NCBI GenBank assembly: GCA_000509105.1
Contig: BAIF02000035.1
Span: forward strand, 1 to 64,000
Source: Clostridiales bacterium VE202-21
Lineage (GTDB): Bacteria; Bacillota; Clostridia; Lachnospirales; Lachnospiraceae
Reading direction: 5' to 3'
Length of the DNA stretch: 64,000 nucleotides
The notes below the pieces were generated by a model that saw only the letters and a list, made by a program, of their open reading frames with translations, searched no databases and had not been told where the DNA came from. Shown here piece by piece: positions 54,902 to 63,893 of the stretch. Each line of letters begins with the position of its first letter. The first letter of the stretch is position 1. The position numbers and the translations under genes were made by a program.

Positions 54902-55993
54902 ATGATTTCAAATCAGATACTTCAAAACACAATTGAGGGCCTTAAGAATATTTCCAGGATTGATTTCAGTGTTCTGGATACGGAAGGCAAAGCGCTTGCA
55001 GCCACATTTGAAGATACAAAGGATTATGAAAGTGCAGTCCTGTCTTTTGTGGAATCTCCGGCTGACAGCCAGGTTATTCAGGGGGATCATTTTTTTAAGA
55101 TTTTCGATGAACAGCAGCTGGAATATGTTCTGCTGGCCGGCGGTGAGAACGAGGAAGTATACATGGTCGGCAAGATTGCGGCGTTTCAGGTTCAGAGCCT
55201 GCTGGTAGCATATAAAGAGAGGTTTGATAAGGATAATTTTATCAAAAATCTTTTGCTGGATAATCTCCTGTTAGTGGATATTTACAACAGGGCCAAGAAA
55301 TTACATATTGACACAGAGATAAAACGTGTTATCTTTATTATTGAAACATCTCACGAAAAAGACAGCGTAGCGCTGGACAATGTTAGGAACCTTCTCGGAG
55401 GAAAATCAAAAGACTTTATTACGGCTGTGGACGAGAAGAATATCATTGTGGTCAAGGAACTTACTGATAAAGACGGCGGCAAAGAGCTGGAGAAGATGGC
55501 AAAGGATATGCTGGAAATTCTGCGCAATGAATGCGGGGAAGAACACATCCATATTGCATACGGAACCATCGTAAATGACATCAAGGAAGTTTCAAAGTCC
55601 TACAAAGAAGCAAAGCTCGCACTGGATGTGGGCAAGATCTTCTTTGACGAAAAGGACATTGTGGCATACAGCACGCTGGGTATCGGACGCCTGATCTATC
55701 AGCTGCCGATCCCGTTATGTAAGATGTTTATCAAGGAGATCTTCGAGGGGAAATCTCCGGACGATTTTGATGAGGAGACATTGACGACTATCAACAAGTT
55801 CTTTGAAAATAGTCTGAATGTATCAGAAACGTCCAGACAGCTGTACATTCACAGAAATACTCTGGTATACCGGCTGGATAAGCTGCAGAAGAGCACCGGG
55901 CTTGATCTGCGCGTTTTTGAGGACGCGATTACGTTCAAGATTGCTCTGATGGTGGTAAAATACATGAAGTATATGGAGTCATTGGAATACTAA
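54902..55993 (+). CDS. CdaR/PucR family transcription regulator
   Basis: A 363-residue regulator of the CdaR (sugar diacid)/PucR type. It has an N-terminal sensing region (about 1-115), a central GGDEF-like CdaR domain (about 130-260), and a C-terminal helix-turn-helix with SLNVSETSRQLYIHRNTLVYRLDKLQ. The frame opens further upstream (54863), but GGAGGAGAG at about 54890 sets ATG 54902. It lies directly upstream of ftsE and may be read with it, but a regulatory link with cell division is not shown. Confidence 0.85.
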   Translation: MISNQILQNTIEGLKNISRIDFSVLDTEGKALAATFEDTKDYESAVLSFVESPADSQVIQGDHFFKIFDEQQLEYVLLAGGENEEVYMVGKIAAFQVQSLLVAYKERFDKDNFIKNLLLDNLLLVDIYNRAKKLHIDTEIKRVIFIIETSHEKDSVALDNVRNLLGGKSKDFITAVDEKNIIVVKELTDKDGGKELEKMAKDMLEILRNECGEEHIHIAYGTIVNDIKEVSKSYKEAKLALDVGKIFFDEKDIVAYSTLGIGRLIYQLPIPLCKMFIKEIFEGKSPDDFDEETLTTINKFFENSLNVSETSRQLYIHRNTLVYRLDKLQKSTGLDLRVFEDAITFKIALMVVKYMKYMESLEY

Positions 55994-56019
55994 TGAGTAT
56001 GAATAATTAGGAGGAGCAT

Positions 56020-56706
56020 ATGATTGAATTAAGAAATGTAACGAAGGAGTACTCTAAGGGCAATGCCGCCCTGAACGGAGTTTCCGTCAAGATTGAACAG
56101 GGGGAGTTTGTGTTCATCGTGGGAGACAGCGGTTCAGGAAAGTCTACTCTGATTCGTCTCATTATGAAGGAGTTAGATCCGACGGAAGGGACGATCATAG
56201 TGAACGGGCAGAACCTAAACAGAATGAGGCATCGTCACATTGCGAAGTACAGAAAAGGCCTGGGGGTTGTATTTCAGGATTTCCGGCTTTTGAAAGACAG
56301 AAATATCTATGAAAATATTGCTTTTGCACTGCGTGTGACAGAGACACCGACAAGAGTTATCAAGAGGAAGGTGCCGGCGGCGCTGTCGCTGGTGGGACTG
56401 GCCCAGAAGTATAAGTCATTCCCAAAAGAGCTGTCAGGGGGAGAGCAGCAGCGTGTTGCGATTGCGAGGGCGATTGTAAATGAACCTGCTATTTTGTTGG
56501 CCGACGAGCCGACTGGTAACCTGGATCCAACAAACTCATGGGAAATCATGAGTCTGCTGAAAGAGGCGAATGAGAGAGGGACAACAGTATTGGTTGTTAC
56601 TCACAACCAGGAGATCGTAAACGAGATGAACGAGCGCGTCATAACGATGAAACAGGGCGTTATCGTCAGTGATGAACAAAAAGGTGGGTATTTCGATGAG
56701 AATTAG
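56020..56706 (+). CDS. ftsE: Cell division ATPase
   Basis: A 228-residue cytosolic ATPase of the FtsEX complex, which activates wall hydrolases at the septum. Walker A is GDSGSGKST (about 35-43), the signature is LSGGEQQRVAIARA, and Walker B LLADEPTGNLDP. GGAGG precedes the ATG. The 3' end overlaps ftsX by 11 bp. The gene order ftsE-ftsX-M23 hydrolase-S41 protease matches Gram-positive PcsB-type systems. Confidence 0.95.
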   Translation: MIELRNVTKEYSKGNAALNGVSVKIEQGEFVFIVGDSGSGKSTLIRLIMKELDPTEGTIIVNGQNLNRMRHRHIAKYRKGLGVVFQDFRLLKDRNIYENIAFALRVTETPTRVIKRKVPAALSLVGLAQKYKSFPKELSGGEQQRVAIARAIVNEPAILLADEPTGNLDPTNSWEIMSLLKEANERGTTVLVVTHNQEIVNEMNERVITMKQGVIVSDEQKGGYFDEN

Positions 56707-57649
56707 TACATTAGGATACGTAGGAAAACAAGGGGTTAAGAATATCGGGAGAAACAAGATGTTTTCGCTCGCATCAGTTGCGACAATGTCAGCTTGTATT
56801 TTCCTGTTTGGATTATTCTTTTCTATCCTGCTGAACTTTCAGTATATCATAAAGTCAGCGGAGGAAGGGGTGGCTATCACCGTATTTTTTGACGAGGATG
56901 CCACACAGCAGCAGATCGATGATATCGGGGAAGCCTTAAGAAGCAGGGACGATGTATCGAAAGTTAACTTTGTGTCAGCGGATGACGCATGGGACAAGTT
57001 TAAGAGCGACTATTTTAAAGACAATGCAGATCTGGCGGACGGATTTAAAAATGACAACCCGCTGGCCGGATCCGATAACTATGAAGTATATATGAAAACA
57101 GTGGAGAAAAATGATGCGAACCTCTCTGTCAGGAGCAAGTCGCTTGCTTCCACTCAGCAGGATCTTGTCAAGTTTGCCAAGGGCCTGGACGGGGTACGGA
57201 AGGTGAACAAGTCTGATGTTGTGGCAAACACGCTTTCCAGCGTAAATGTACTGGTAGGGTATGTATCCATCGCCATTATTATCATACTGTTTGGGGTATC
57301 GATCTTCCTGATCAGCAATACGGTAACCATGGGTATTACGGTGCGTAAGGAAGAGATTGCCATTATGAAATATATTGGGGCCAAGGACTTTGTCGTCCGG
57401 TCACCGTTTGTTATTGAAGGTCTTCTTATGGGACTTGTGGGCGCGATTATACCGCTGGCCCTGCTGTATGGACTTTATGGCAAGGCGGTCGAGTATGTAT
57501 TGACCAAGTTCCAGATTTTGAACAATATCATTAATTTCCTGCCGGTTACAACGGTATACCGCCTGCTGCTCCCGATCGGGCTGCTGTTAGGTGTGGGAAT
57601 TGGTTTTGTCGGAAGCTACTTCACTGTACGTAAGCATTTGAAAGTATAG
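56696..57649 (+). CDS. ftsX: Cell division membrane protein
   Basis: A 317-residue membrane partner of FtsE. It has an N-terminal helix (about 25-47), an external domain (about 50-190) that typically binds a wall hydrolase, and three more helices (about 195-310). The conserved start is MRISTLGYVGKQGVKNIGRNK, so ATG 56696 is chosen over upstream in-frame starts. It overlaps ftsE by 11 bp. Confidence 0.95.
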   Translation: MRISTLGYVGKQGVKNIGRNKMFSLASVATMSACIFLFGLFFSILLNFQYIIKSAEEGVAITVFFDEDATQQQIDDIGEALRSRDDVSKVNFVSADDAWDKFKSDYFKDNADLADGFKNDNPLAGSDNYEVYMKTVEKNDANLSVRSKSLASTQQDLVKFAKGLDGVRKVNKSDVVANTLSSVNVLVGYVSIAIIIILFGVSIFLISNTVTMGITVRKEEIAIMKYIGAKDFVVRSPFVIEGLLMGLVGAIIPLALLYGLYGKAVEYVLTKFQILNNIINFLPVTTVYRLLLPIGLLLGVGIGFVGSYFTVRKHLKV

Positions 57650-57658
57650 GTGGCGCCT

Positions 57659-58801
57659 ATGAGAAGACGAAAGAGGAGTATAATAAGTACAGTTTTGGTC
57701 ATTGCTTTGAGTTTGGGCATGGTGCTCAATGTAAACGCGGCTACTGTGGATGAAGCACAGAAAAAGGCGGAGGAACTGGAGAACCAGAAAAAGGCCGCCG
57801 AAAAAGAAAAGGACTCCCTGGCATCTCAGCTTAACTCGATCATTGCAGATATGAACGACACAAAAGAAAAGCTGGAAAAGAAACAGGATGAGATCCAGAA
57901 AGCGGAAGACGAGCTCGTTCAGGCAAAAGTGGATGAGAATGACCAGTATGAAAGCATGAAGAAGCGTATTAAATTCATGTATGAGAATGGGAACTCCCAG
58001 TTATTGGAGATATTGGTTTCCAGTGACAGTATTGGGGATTTATTAAATAAAGCGGAGTATGTTTCGCAGATTTCTGCATATGATAGAGATATGCTTATTG
58101 AGTTCCAGGACGTAGTGAAAGACGTAGAAGAGAAAGAGGCTTCTCTCAAGGATGAGTATGAAGTGCTTTCGGGCCTGCAGGAAGAACTGGTTGCCAAGCA
58201 GAATGAAGTTCAGGCACTGCTGGACAGCAAAAAGATACAGCTCGCCGATCTGGAGAAGCAGATCGGAGATAATGCGGCGACCCTGCAGAAGCTGATAGAG
58301 GAAGCGGAAGCAGAACGCATCAAACAGGAACAGCAGCAGGCGGCCCAGCAGGCAGCACAACAGCAGCAGCAGTCATCCGGCGGGGGCAGTTATACACCGC
58401 CAAGCACCACGCCTGTTGTCAGTGGAAGCGGCCAGTTTACCAATCCATGTCCGGGGGCAGTTATATCCAGTACGTTTGGATACCGGGATTTTGACGGTGC
58501 CTTCCATAAGGGGCTGGATCTTGCGGCAGGAGAGGGAACACCTACATACGCAGCGGCCGACGGTACGGTTGTGATAGCGGGATGGAGCGACAGTGCCGGG
58601 AACTGGGTAGTCATCAACCACGGCAATGGATTAACGACAAAATATATGCATCATTCTGCACTTTGCGTGACAGCCGGCCAGACCGTTGTGAAGGGACAGC
58701 AGATCGGATATGTGGGCAATACCGGTAATTCATTCGGCGCGCACCTGCATTTCCAGGTGGAATCCGGCGGCGTGGCAGTGGATCCCTTGGGCTATCTGTA
58801 A
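57659..58801 (+). CDS. PcsB/EnvC-like M23 peptidoglycan hydrolase
   Basis: A 380-residue exported protein. It has a signal peptide (about 1-29, cut after VNA), a long coiled coil (about 30-230, rich in Glu, Lys and Gln), and a Gln/Ser/Pro linker (about 230-255). The C terminus is an M23 LytM-type metallopeptidase with HKGLDLAAG and HLHFQVE zinc motifs, so the active site looks complete. It is expected to be activated by FtsEX through the coiled coil. AGGTGG before ATG 57659 sets the start. It begins nine bases after the ftsX stop. Confidence 0.9.
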   Translation: MRRRKRSIISTVLVIALSLGMVLNVNAATVDEAQKKAEELENQKKAAEKEKDSLASQLNSIIADMNDTKEKLEKKQDEIQKAEDELVQAKVDENDQYESMKKRIKFMYENGNSQLLEILVSSDSIGDLLNKAEYVSQISAYDRDMLIEFQDVVKDVEEKEASLKDEYEVLSGLQEELVAKQNEVQALLDSKKIQLADLEKQIGDNAATLQKLIEEAEAERIKQEQQQAAQQAAQQQQQSSGGGSYTPPSTTPVVSGSGQFTNPCPGAVISSTFGYRDFDGAFHKGLDLAAGEGTPTYAAADGTVVIAGWSDSAGNWVVINHGNGLTTKYMHHSALCVTAGQTVVKGQQIGYVGNTGNSFGAHLHFQVESGGVAVDPLGYL

Positions 58802-58836
58802 ACATACAGAATAATTTCAAAGGTTGGACATGAAAT

Positions 58837-60037
58837 ATGGATCATAAAAAGAGTTTTATTAAGGGGGCGCTTTCCGGCGCCCTCATTATGCTATTAATTG
58901 TGATTTTGGGTTCCGGAGTGTGGAAGGCGGTCTCAGTCAGGATGGCAGGGGGAGAGGCAGAAGCTGCACAGATCTCTGCGGAGAGTGAGACCGATAAGAA
59001 GCTGAATATGTTAAGCAATGTTATAGACCAATATTATCTTTATGGAGATGATATAGATGAAAAAGCCATGCAGGACGGCATATACAACGGCTATGCCAGT
59101 GGTCTGGGGGATCCTTATACGGTTTACTACAATGAGGAACAGACCCGGGATCTGCTGGAGTCAACAACCGGGGAATACAGCGGGATCGGCGCCACGCTGC
59201 TGCAGAATTACCAGACCAGGCAGGTGACGATCGGCAATATCTATAAAGATTCTCCCGCGGAGGAGGCCGGACTTAAAACCGGAGATACTCTTTACCAGGT
59301 AGATGATCATGTGATTGACAAAGAAGATCTGAGTGAGATTGTGTCCTGGATCAAAGGAGAGGAAGGCACGGAGGTGGCTCTGCACGTCTACAGAGGCGAG
59401 AACGCGGAGGAGGTCGTCTGTACAGCTACCCGCCGTAAGATCGAGACACAGACTGTCGAGTATGAGATGAAGGAAGACCAGATCGGCTATCTGCGGATCC
59501 TGGAGTTTGATACAGTCACATTAAAACAGTTTGAGAATGCCCTAACCGACCTGGAAAACCAGGGCATGAAGGGCCTGGTTATTGACCTTCGCTCCAATCC
59601 GGGCGGCAATCTGGATACAGTGGTAGATATGCTGAGGATGATTCTCCCGGAAGACGATTGTATCTACCAAAGATAAAGACGGCAACGTTATAGAGGAAAA
59701 AAACGAAGAAGATCATGAATTCAAGAAGCCCCTGGCAGTTCTTGTAAATCAGGCCAGCGCCAGCGCTTCTGAGATATTCGCAGGAGCGGTGCAGGATTAT
59801 GGCGTGGGTAAAATCGTCGGCATGACCACATACGGCAAGGGGGTTGTACAGCAGTTGGTGAATCTGGGAGACGGAACCTGCCTGAAGGTGACCATAGCCG
59901 AATACTTTACGGCGGCAGGGAGAAGCATAAACAAAAAGGGGATCACGCCGGATGTAGAGGTCGAGTATGTGGCGGATCCTGATCATGAAGATGCGGATAA
60001 CCAGCTGGATAAGGCAATTGAAGTAGTAACAGTTTAG
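58837..60037 (+). CDS. S41 family C-terminal processing protease, frameshifted near 59658
   Basis: A CtpA-type membrane-anchored serine protease. It has an N-terminal helix (about 12-32), a PDZ domain (about 100-180, YSGIGATLLQNYQTRQVTI), and the S41 core. At CCGGAAGACGATTG the frame shifts. The expected protein PEGTIVSTKDKDG needs about two more bases. The second frame then carries the catalytic Ser (NQASASASEIF) and Lys (TTYGKGVVQ) and ends at the TAG 60035-60037. Both catalytic residues lie after the break, so the uncorrected product would be inactive. The corrected length is about 400 residues. It closes the ftsE-ftsX-M23 group and is followed by fold-back element V. Confidence 0.8.
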
Positions 60038-60400
60038 AAGGCAAGCTGTGGGTTTGGGGGATATTGGGACGCTGAAAAACCGGGAAGCCAGCCCCACGAC
60101 GGGAGCATCTATGCCATTTTAAAAATCCGCTCCGTTTACGTAAGAGGCCCTAAATAAAAAAACATAGAAAATGAAGGTCCAGCGGCATGCAACCCGAAAT
60201 CTGATAATTTCGGGTTGCATGCCGCTTCAGAATTTGACGTGATACGTCAAATTCTGCCCTCCATTTTCTATGTTTTTTTCTTAAGGGCCTCTAACGTCAA
60301 CTCTAGGACCTTTAAAATGGCATAGATGCTCCCGGCGTGGGGCTGGCTTCCCGGTTTTTCAGCTGGTACATCCGACCGGAAGGAAAGGCTTGCCTGCCTG
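60038..60400. repeat. Fold-back element V (conserved-end family)
   Basis: Begins on the S41 stop. The outer helix is AAGGCAAGC/GCTTGCCT. The conserved ends are GGATATTGGGACGC (60059-60072) and GCTGGTACATCCG (60362-60374). A helix of about 100 bp follows: GCTGAAAAACCGGGAAGCC...AACATAGAAAATG and its complement. The head has two hairpins: about 18 bp AGCGGCATGCAACCCGAAA with its complement, and 12 bp CAGAATTTGACG/CGTCAAATTCTG. Confidence 0.85.
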
Positions 60401-60576
60401 GAGGGGTCTGTAAGCGGGGACGGTGTATGAATTCGTTTGAGGGTACGTATAAGTACCGGTAAGCGGTGGAGTGGTTGTGTTATTGTTGACTTAACTATTG
60501 ACATATATGGAGATACCATACATTCTGATGAACTATATAAAAATTATTTGGATAAAAATTATTTGAAAAAAACTCC

Positions 60577-60605
60577 TTGCAATCGAAAAAGAGCTGTGCT
60601 ATGAT
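60577..60605 (+). promoter_or_regulatory. Promoter of the T-box leader
   Basis: TTGCAA (60577-60582), 17 bp, TATGAT (60600-60605). The start near 60612 gives a leader of about 290 bases to the T-box terminator. Confidence 0.6.
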
Positions 60606-60611
60606 TGTTAA

Positions 60612-60905
60612 CAAGTTTTATCAGAGTAAACTGTGAAATGGAGAAAGGCTGTGAACAAGACTCTGATTTTCAGAAACTGACAGGAAGTTGGCGTCACCGA
60701 CTGAGAGCGCCGGACAGTGGAGAAGATCAAGGGAACACTTGGGAGCTGATCAGCTGAACCTATGAGTAGGCTGGTACGTATGGCATACGTTACATGCGCA
60801 AAAGTGGGGCAGACATAGATACATTACGTTTGTCCAATGCGGGTGGTACCGCGGATTATATTACGAATCCGTCCCGGGATGCAGATGCATCCCGGGGCTT
60901 TTTGT
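60612..60905 (+). promoter_or_regulatory. T-box leader for aspS (probable Asn specifier)
   Basis: A tRNA-sensing leader. The T-box sequence GCGGGTGGTACCGCGG (60839-60854) is intact. Upstream lie the stem I region (AGTTGGCGTCACCGACTGAGAGCGCC in separate helical parts) and, on its 3' side, GCTGAACCTATGAG. The triplet AAC at 60757-60759 is the most plausible specifier, reading tRNA-Asn. The terminator is the hairpin CCCGGGATGCA/TGCATCCCGGG with TTTTTG (60872-60905). Low charged tRNA-Asn would permit read-through into aspS. Confidence 0.85.
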
Positions 60906-60983
60906 TTATATGGGATTTCCTGTATATTTCAATTGTTTTAGTATCCGGGATGCAGTCATAAAGGAGCAGAAAGGAGAAGAAAC

Positions 60984-62314
60984 ATGGAATTTGTAACAGG
61001 AGTTAAACAGAAGGACACATTGGAATTGAACGAATTGCTGAGAGAGGGAATGACTGGGAATTGTGTCAGATTGAATGGTGCAGTCCATGCTATCCGGAAT
61101 ATGGGGACGGTGGCATTTGTGATTTTGAGAAAGAGAGAAGGCCTTATCCAGTGCGTTTTTGAGGAGGGAGTTTCAAAATTTAACTTGAAGGATTTGAAAG
61201 AAGCTGATACAGTCGAAGTAACAGGAATACCTGCAGAGTCTGAAAAAGCACCTCATGGCATTGAGATCAGAATTGAAGAAATAAAAGTTCTGAGTGAACC
61301 GGCGGAACCGATGCCTCTGCCTGTTTCTAAGTGGAAGCTTCATACTTCGCTGGAAGCAAAACTGAACTATCGGCCGATTTCGCTGCGCAACGTCAGGGAG
61401 CGGGCGAAGTTCAGGATACAGGAAGGCATTGTCCGGGGATTCCGTGATTTTCTGTATGGAGAGGGGTTTACGGAAATCCACACGCCTAAGATCGGCGCTA
61501 AGAGTGCTGAGGGCGGGGCGAACCTTTTCCGTCTTGAGTATTTTCACAGGCCGGCTATCCTGCAGCAGAGCCCGCAGTTCTATAAGCAGATGATGGTCGG
61601 GGTGTTTGACAGGGTGTTTGAGACGGCGCCGGTCTTTCGGGCCGAGAAGCACAATACAAAACGCCATCTGAACGAGTATACGAGCCTGGATTTTGAGATG
61701 GGCTACATTGACGGGTTCGAAGATATTATGGCGATGGAAACAGGATTTCTCCAGTACACTTTTGAACTGCTTGAGAATGACTATGCAGGGGAATTAAAAA
61801 TTCTTGGAATTGAACTCCCGGAGGCGGAGAAGATACCGGCTGTCAGATTCGATGATATCAAAAGAAAAGTATCTGAAAAGTACGGGCGGGGCATAAAGAA
61901 CCCCTATGATCTGGAGCCCGAGGAGGAGCAGCTGATCAGCCAATATGCAAAAGAGGAATGGGATGCAGATTTTGTGTTTGTCACCCACTATCCATCCAGA
62001 AAGCGGCCGTTTTACGCGATGGATGATCCGGCGGACCCAACCTTTACACTGAGTTTCGACCTGTTGTTTCGGGGAATGGAAATCACAACAGGGGGCCAGC
62101 GGATCCATGACTACCATGATCTGAAAAAAAAGATGGAAGCAAGGGATATGCAGAGGAAGGAATGGAACAATATCTGAGTGCATTCAAACACGGTATGCCG
62201 CCCCATGGAGGCCTGGGAATCGGGCTGGAGCGTCTGACCATGAAAATACTGGGCGAAGATAATGTGCGTGAGGCAGCACTATTTCCCAGAGACCTGAGCA
62301 GGCTGGAACCATAA
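60984..62314 (+). CDS. aspS: Archaeal-type, probably non-discriminating AspRS, frameshifted near 62160
   Basis: A class II aspartyl-tRNA synthetase that likely charges both tRNA-Asp and tRNA-Asn. OB fold at about 10-110, motif 2 as FRAEKHNTKRHLNEYTSLDFEMG, and motif 3 after the frameshift. The frame breaks at AGGAAGGAATGG, where one G is missing. Restoration gives KGMEQYLSAFKHGMPPHGG and GLGIGLERLTMKIL, ending at TAA 62312-62314. The corrected length is about 443. Without motif 3, the protein could not bind ATP, and the gene should be essential, so a sequence error is likely. The T-box upstream and gatC/gatA downstream fit indirect Asn-tRNA synthesis. Confidence 0.85.
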
Positions 62315-62318
62315 ACCT

Positions 62319-62339
62319 CAAAGGGGTCAGACCCCTTTG
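62319..62339. repeat. GGGGTCAGACCCC palindrome family, copy A5 (single core)
   Basis: A perfect 21-bp palindrome with the core AAAGGGGTCAGACCCCTTT, five bases after the corrected aspS stop. It shows the minimal form of the family. Confidence 0.85.
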
Positions 62340-62376
62340 ATTTTCGAAAATTACGGATGAGAAATGAGAGGGGCCT

Positions 62377-63530
62377 ATGTCAAGGAAAAGTTGTTATCTA
62401 TGTGGAGGAAAATTAGTAGAAGGACGTTGTCAGGATTGTGGTCTGGACAATACAAGAAGTGAGAGGAAGACCTACCGGCTGAACTACAGCCGGACGGAAA
62501 ACAGGATAAAAAGCCGCGGAGAAGTAAAGGATACCTGGGATTTTGATAACCGGGATGAGGAAGTTATGAAACGGGCGGCAAAGAAATCGAAAGATAAACC
62601 GGAAAGAAAGGCATATCAGACAAATGATTCCGGACCATCCGTTCAGAGGACCGCACATCCAGATGAGTACAAATACAGCTATACAAAGCCTGTTATGAGG
62701 CCGAGAACAGGGAAATCAACCGCAATATCTAAAAAACAAGGTAAAACATTTTTTGTGATTATCATTATTGTTTTTCTTTTCATTGCGTTTATCGGTGACT
62801 TTTCTAAAGATAAATTCAACGACGTTGAAACGGGGAGCATCCAGGTAACCGAGGAACCCGGGCCGTCAGATCCCTATGAATTTGTAAGCCGTGAATTGTC
62901 TGATACCGGTGAACATTTTGAGAATGTTCTGGAACCAGGGCTGTATATAGGCGGCATCCATGTACCTGAGGGCAGATATGATATATATCTGGAAGAAGGA
63001 CAGGGGGAAGCATGCGTGGATGACTATGAAAATTCTATTTATTTATGGCAGTTTTTCGGGGATGAAGAGTCAAACGGAGATTTAAAAGAATGGAATGACG
63101 TCAGAATTTATGAGGGCGCTGTCCTGGAAGTATCGGGGGATGTCAGGCTTTTAATCGTCACAGAAAACGGGCAGACATCTGATATGAAAGGAATGAGCAA
63201 TCCGCTGAAGGATGAAGTTGCGCTCACTCAGGGAAGAAAACTGACCGTAGGAGAAGATTTCCCGGCAGGGGTATACGATTTCCAGGCGGTTTCAGACTGG
63301 ACGACGATCAGTTACAGTATTCCGCTGAATACGAACTATGAGGATCCGGAGTTGAACTATTTGAATAAAAGCAAATGGCTGGCGCGCGATGCATGAATAC
63401 TGTCTTCCGAAACGTCGTGCTGCCCGAAGGCTCAACCGTATGTGCGGATGATGGGGACGCCAGAATGATTCCAAGCAAGTTGATTGAATCAGAAGACTAT
63501 GATTCATATTACGATGCGTATAGATATTAA
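62377..63530 (+). CDS. Zinc-ribbon membrane protein, frameshifted near 63392
   Basis: An N-terminal zinc ribbon CYLCGGKLVEGRCQDCG (about 6-22), a charged linker, and one membrane helix (about 123-141). Outside is a region with repeated LEPGLYIGGIHVPEGRYD- and FPAGVYDFQ-type strands. The first frame stops after WLARDA at 63396. The overlapping frame from 63393 continues with VFRNVVLPEGSTVCADDG, which again carries the repeat-like LPEG motif. One missing base in GATGCATGAAT would join them into about 384 residues ending at 63530. Lachnospiraceae have many such proteins. The function is unknown. Confidence 0.65.
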
Positions 63531-63570
63531 AGGGGTCAGACCCCTGTGCAGAGGGGTCTGACCCCTTTGC
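63529..63570. repeat. GGGGTCAGACCCC palindrome family, copy A6
   Basis: AAAGGGGTCAGACCCC, then TGTGCA, then GGGGTCTGACCCCTTT. A near-perfect 42-bp double-core palindrome touching the zinc-ribbon stop and lying 13 bases before gatC. Confidence 0.85.
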
Positions 63571-63583
63571 AGAAAAGGAGGAT

Positions 63584-63880
63584 ATGATGTCTAATAAAAT
63601 TTCTAAAGAAACGATTGAGTATGTCAGTATTCTTGCCAAGCTTGAACTGTCTGAGGAGGAGAAGGGAACGGCCCGGACGGATATGGAGAAGATGCTGGAT
63701 TATATAGATACATTGAACGACCTGGATACGAGCGGTATTGAACCGATGTCTCATGCATTTCCTCTGCATAATGTGTTTCGGGAGGATGTTGTGACGAACG
63801 AAGATCATAAAGAAGATATTTTAGCAAATGCTCCCCAGAGGAAAAATGACAGCTTTGAGGTGCCTAAGACGATCGGATAG
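63584..63880 (+). CDS. gatC: Asp-tRNA(Asn)/Glu-tRNA(Gln) amidotransferase subunit C
   Basis: A 98-residue GatC, the small subunit that stabilises GatA in the GatCAB transamidation complex. It has the family pattern ISKETIEYVSILAKLELSEEE and DIDGIEPMSH-like DTSGIEPMSHAF, followed by LREDVV-like FREDVV. AAAGGAGG precedes the ATG; a second ATG follows at once. It lies in one run with gatA. With the upstream AspRS, it converts Asp-tRNA(Asn) to Asn-tRNA(Asn). Confidence 0.95.
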   Translation: MMSNKISKETIEYVSILAKLELSEEEKGTARTDMEKMLDYIDTLNDLDTSGIEPMSHAFPLHNVFREDVVTNEDHKEDILANAPQRKNDSFEVPKTIG

Positions 63881-63893
63881 GAGGAAGCAGAAA

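Noticed and set aside
4327..63570. Palindromes as a CRISPR array
   Set aside because: Copies are single and kilobases apart, without spacers, and no cas genes are present.
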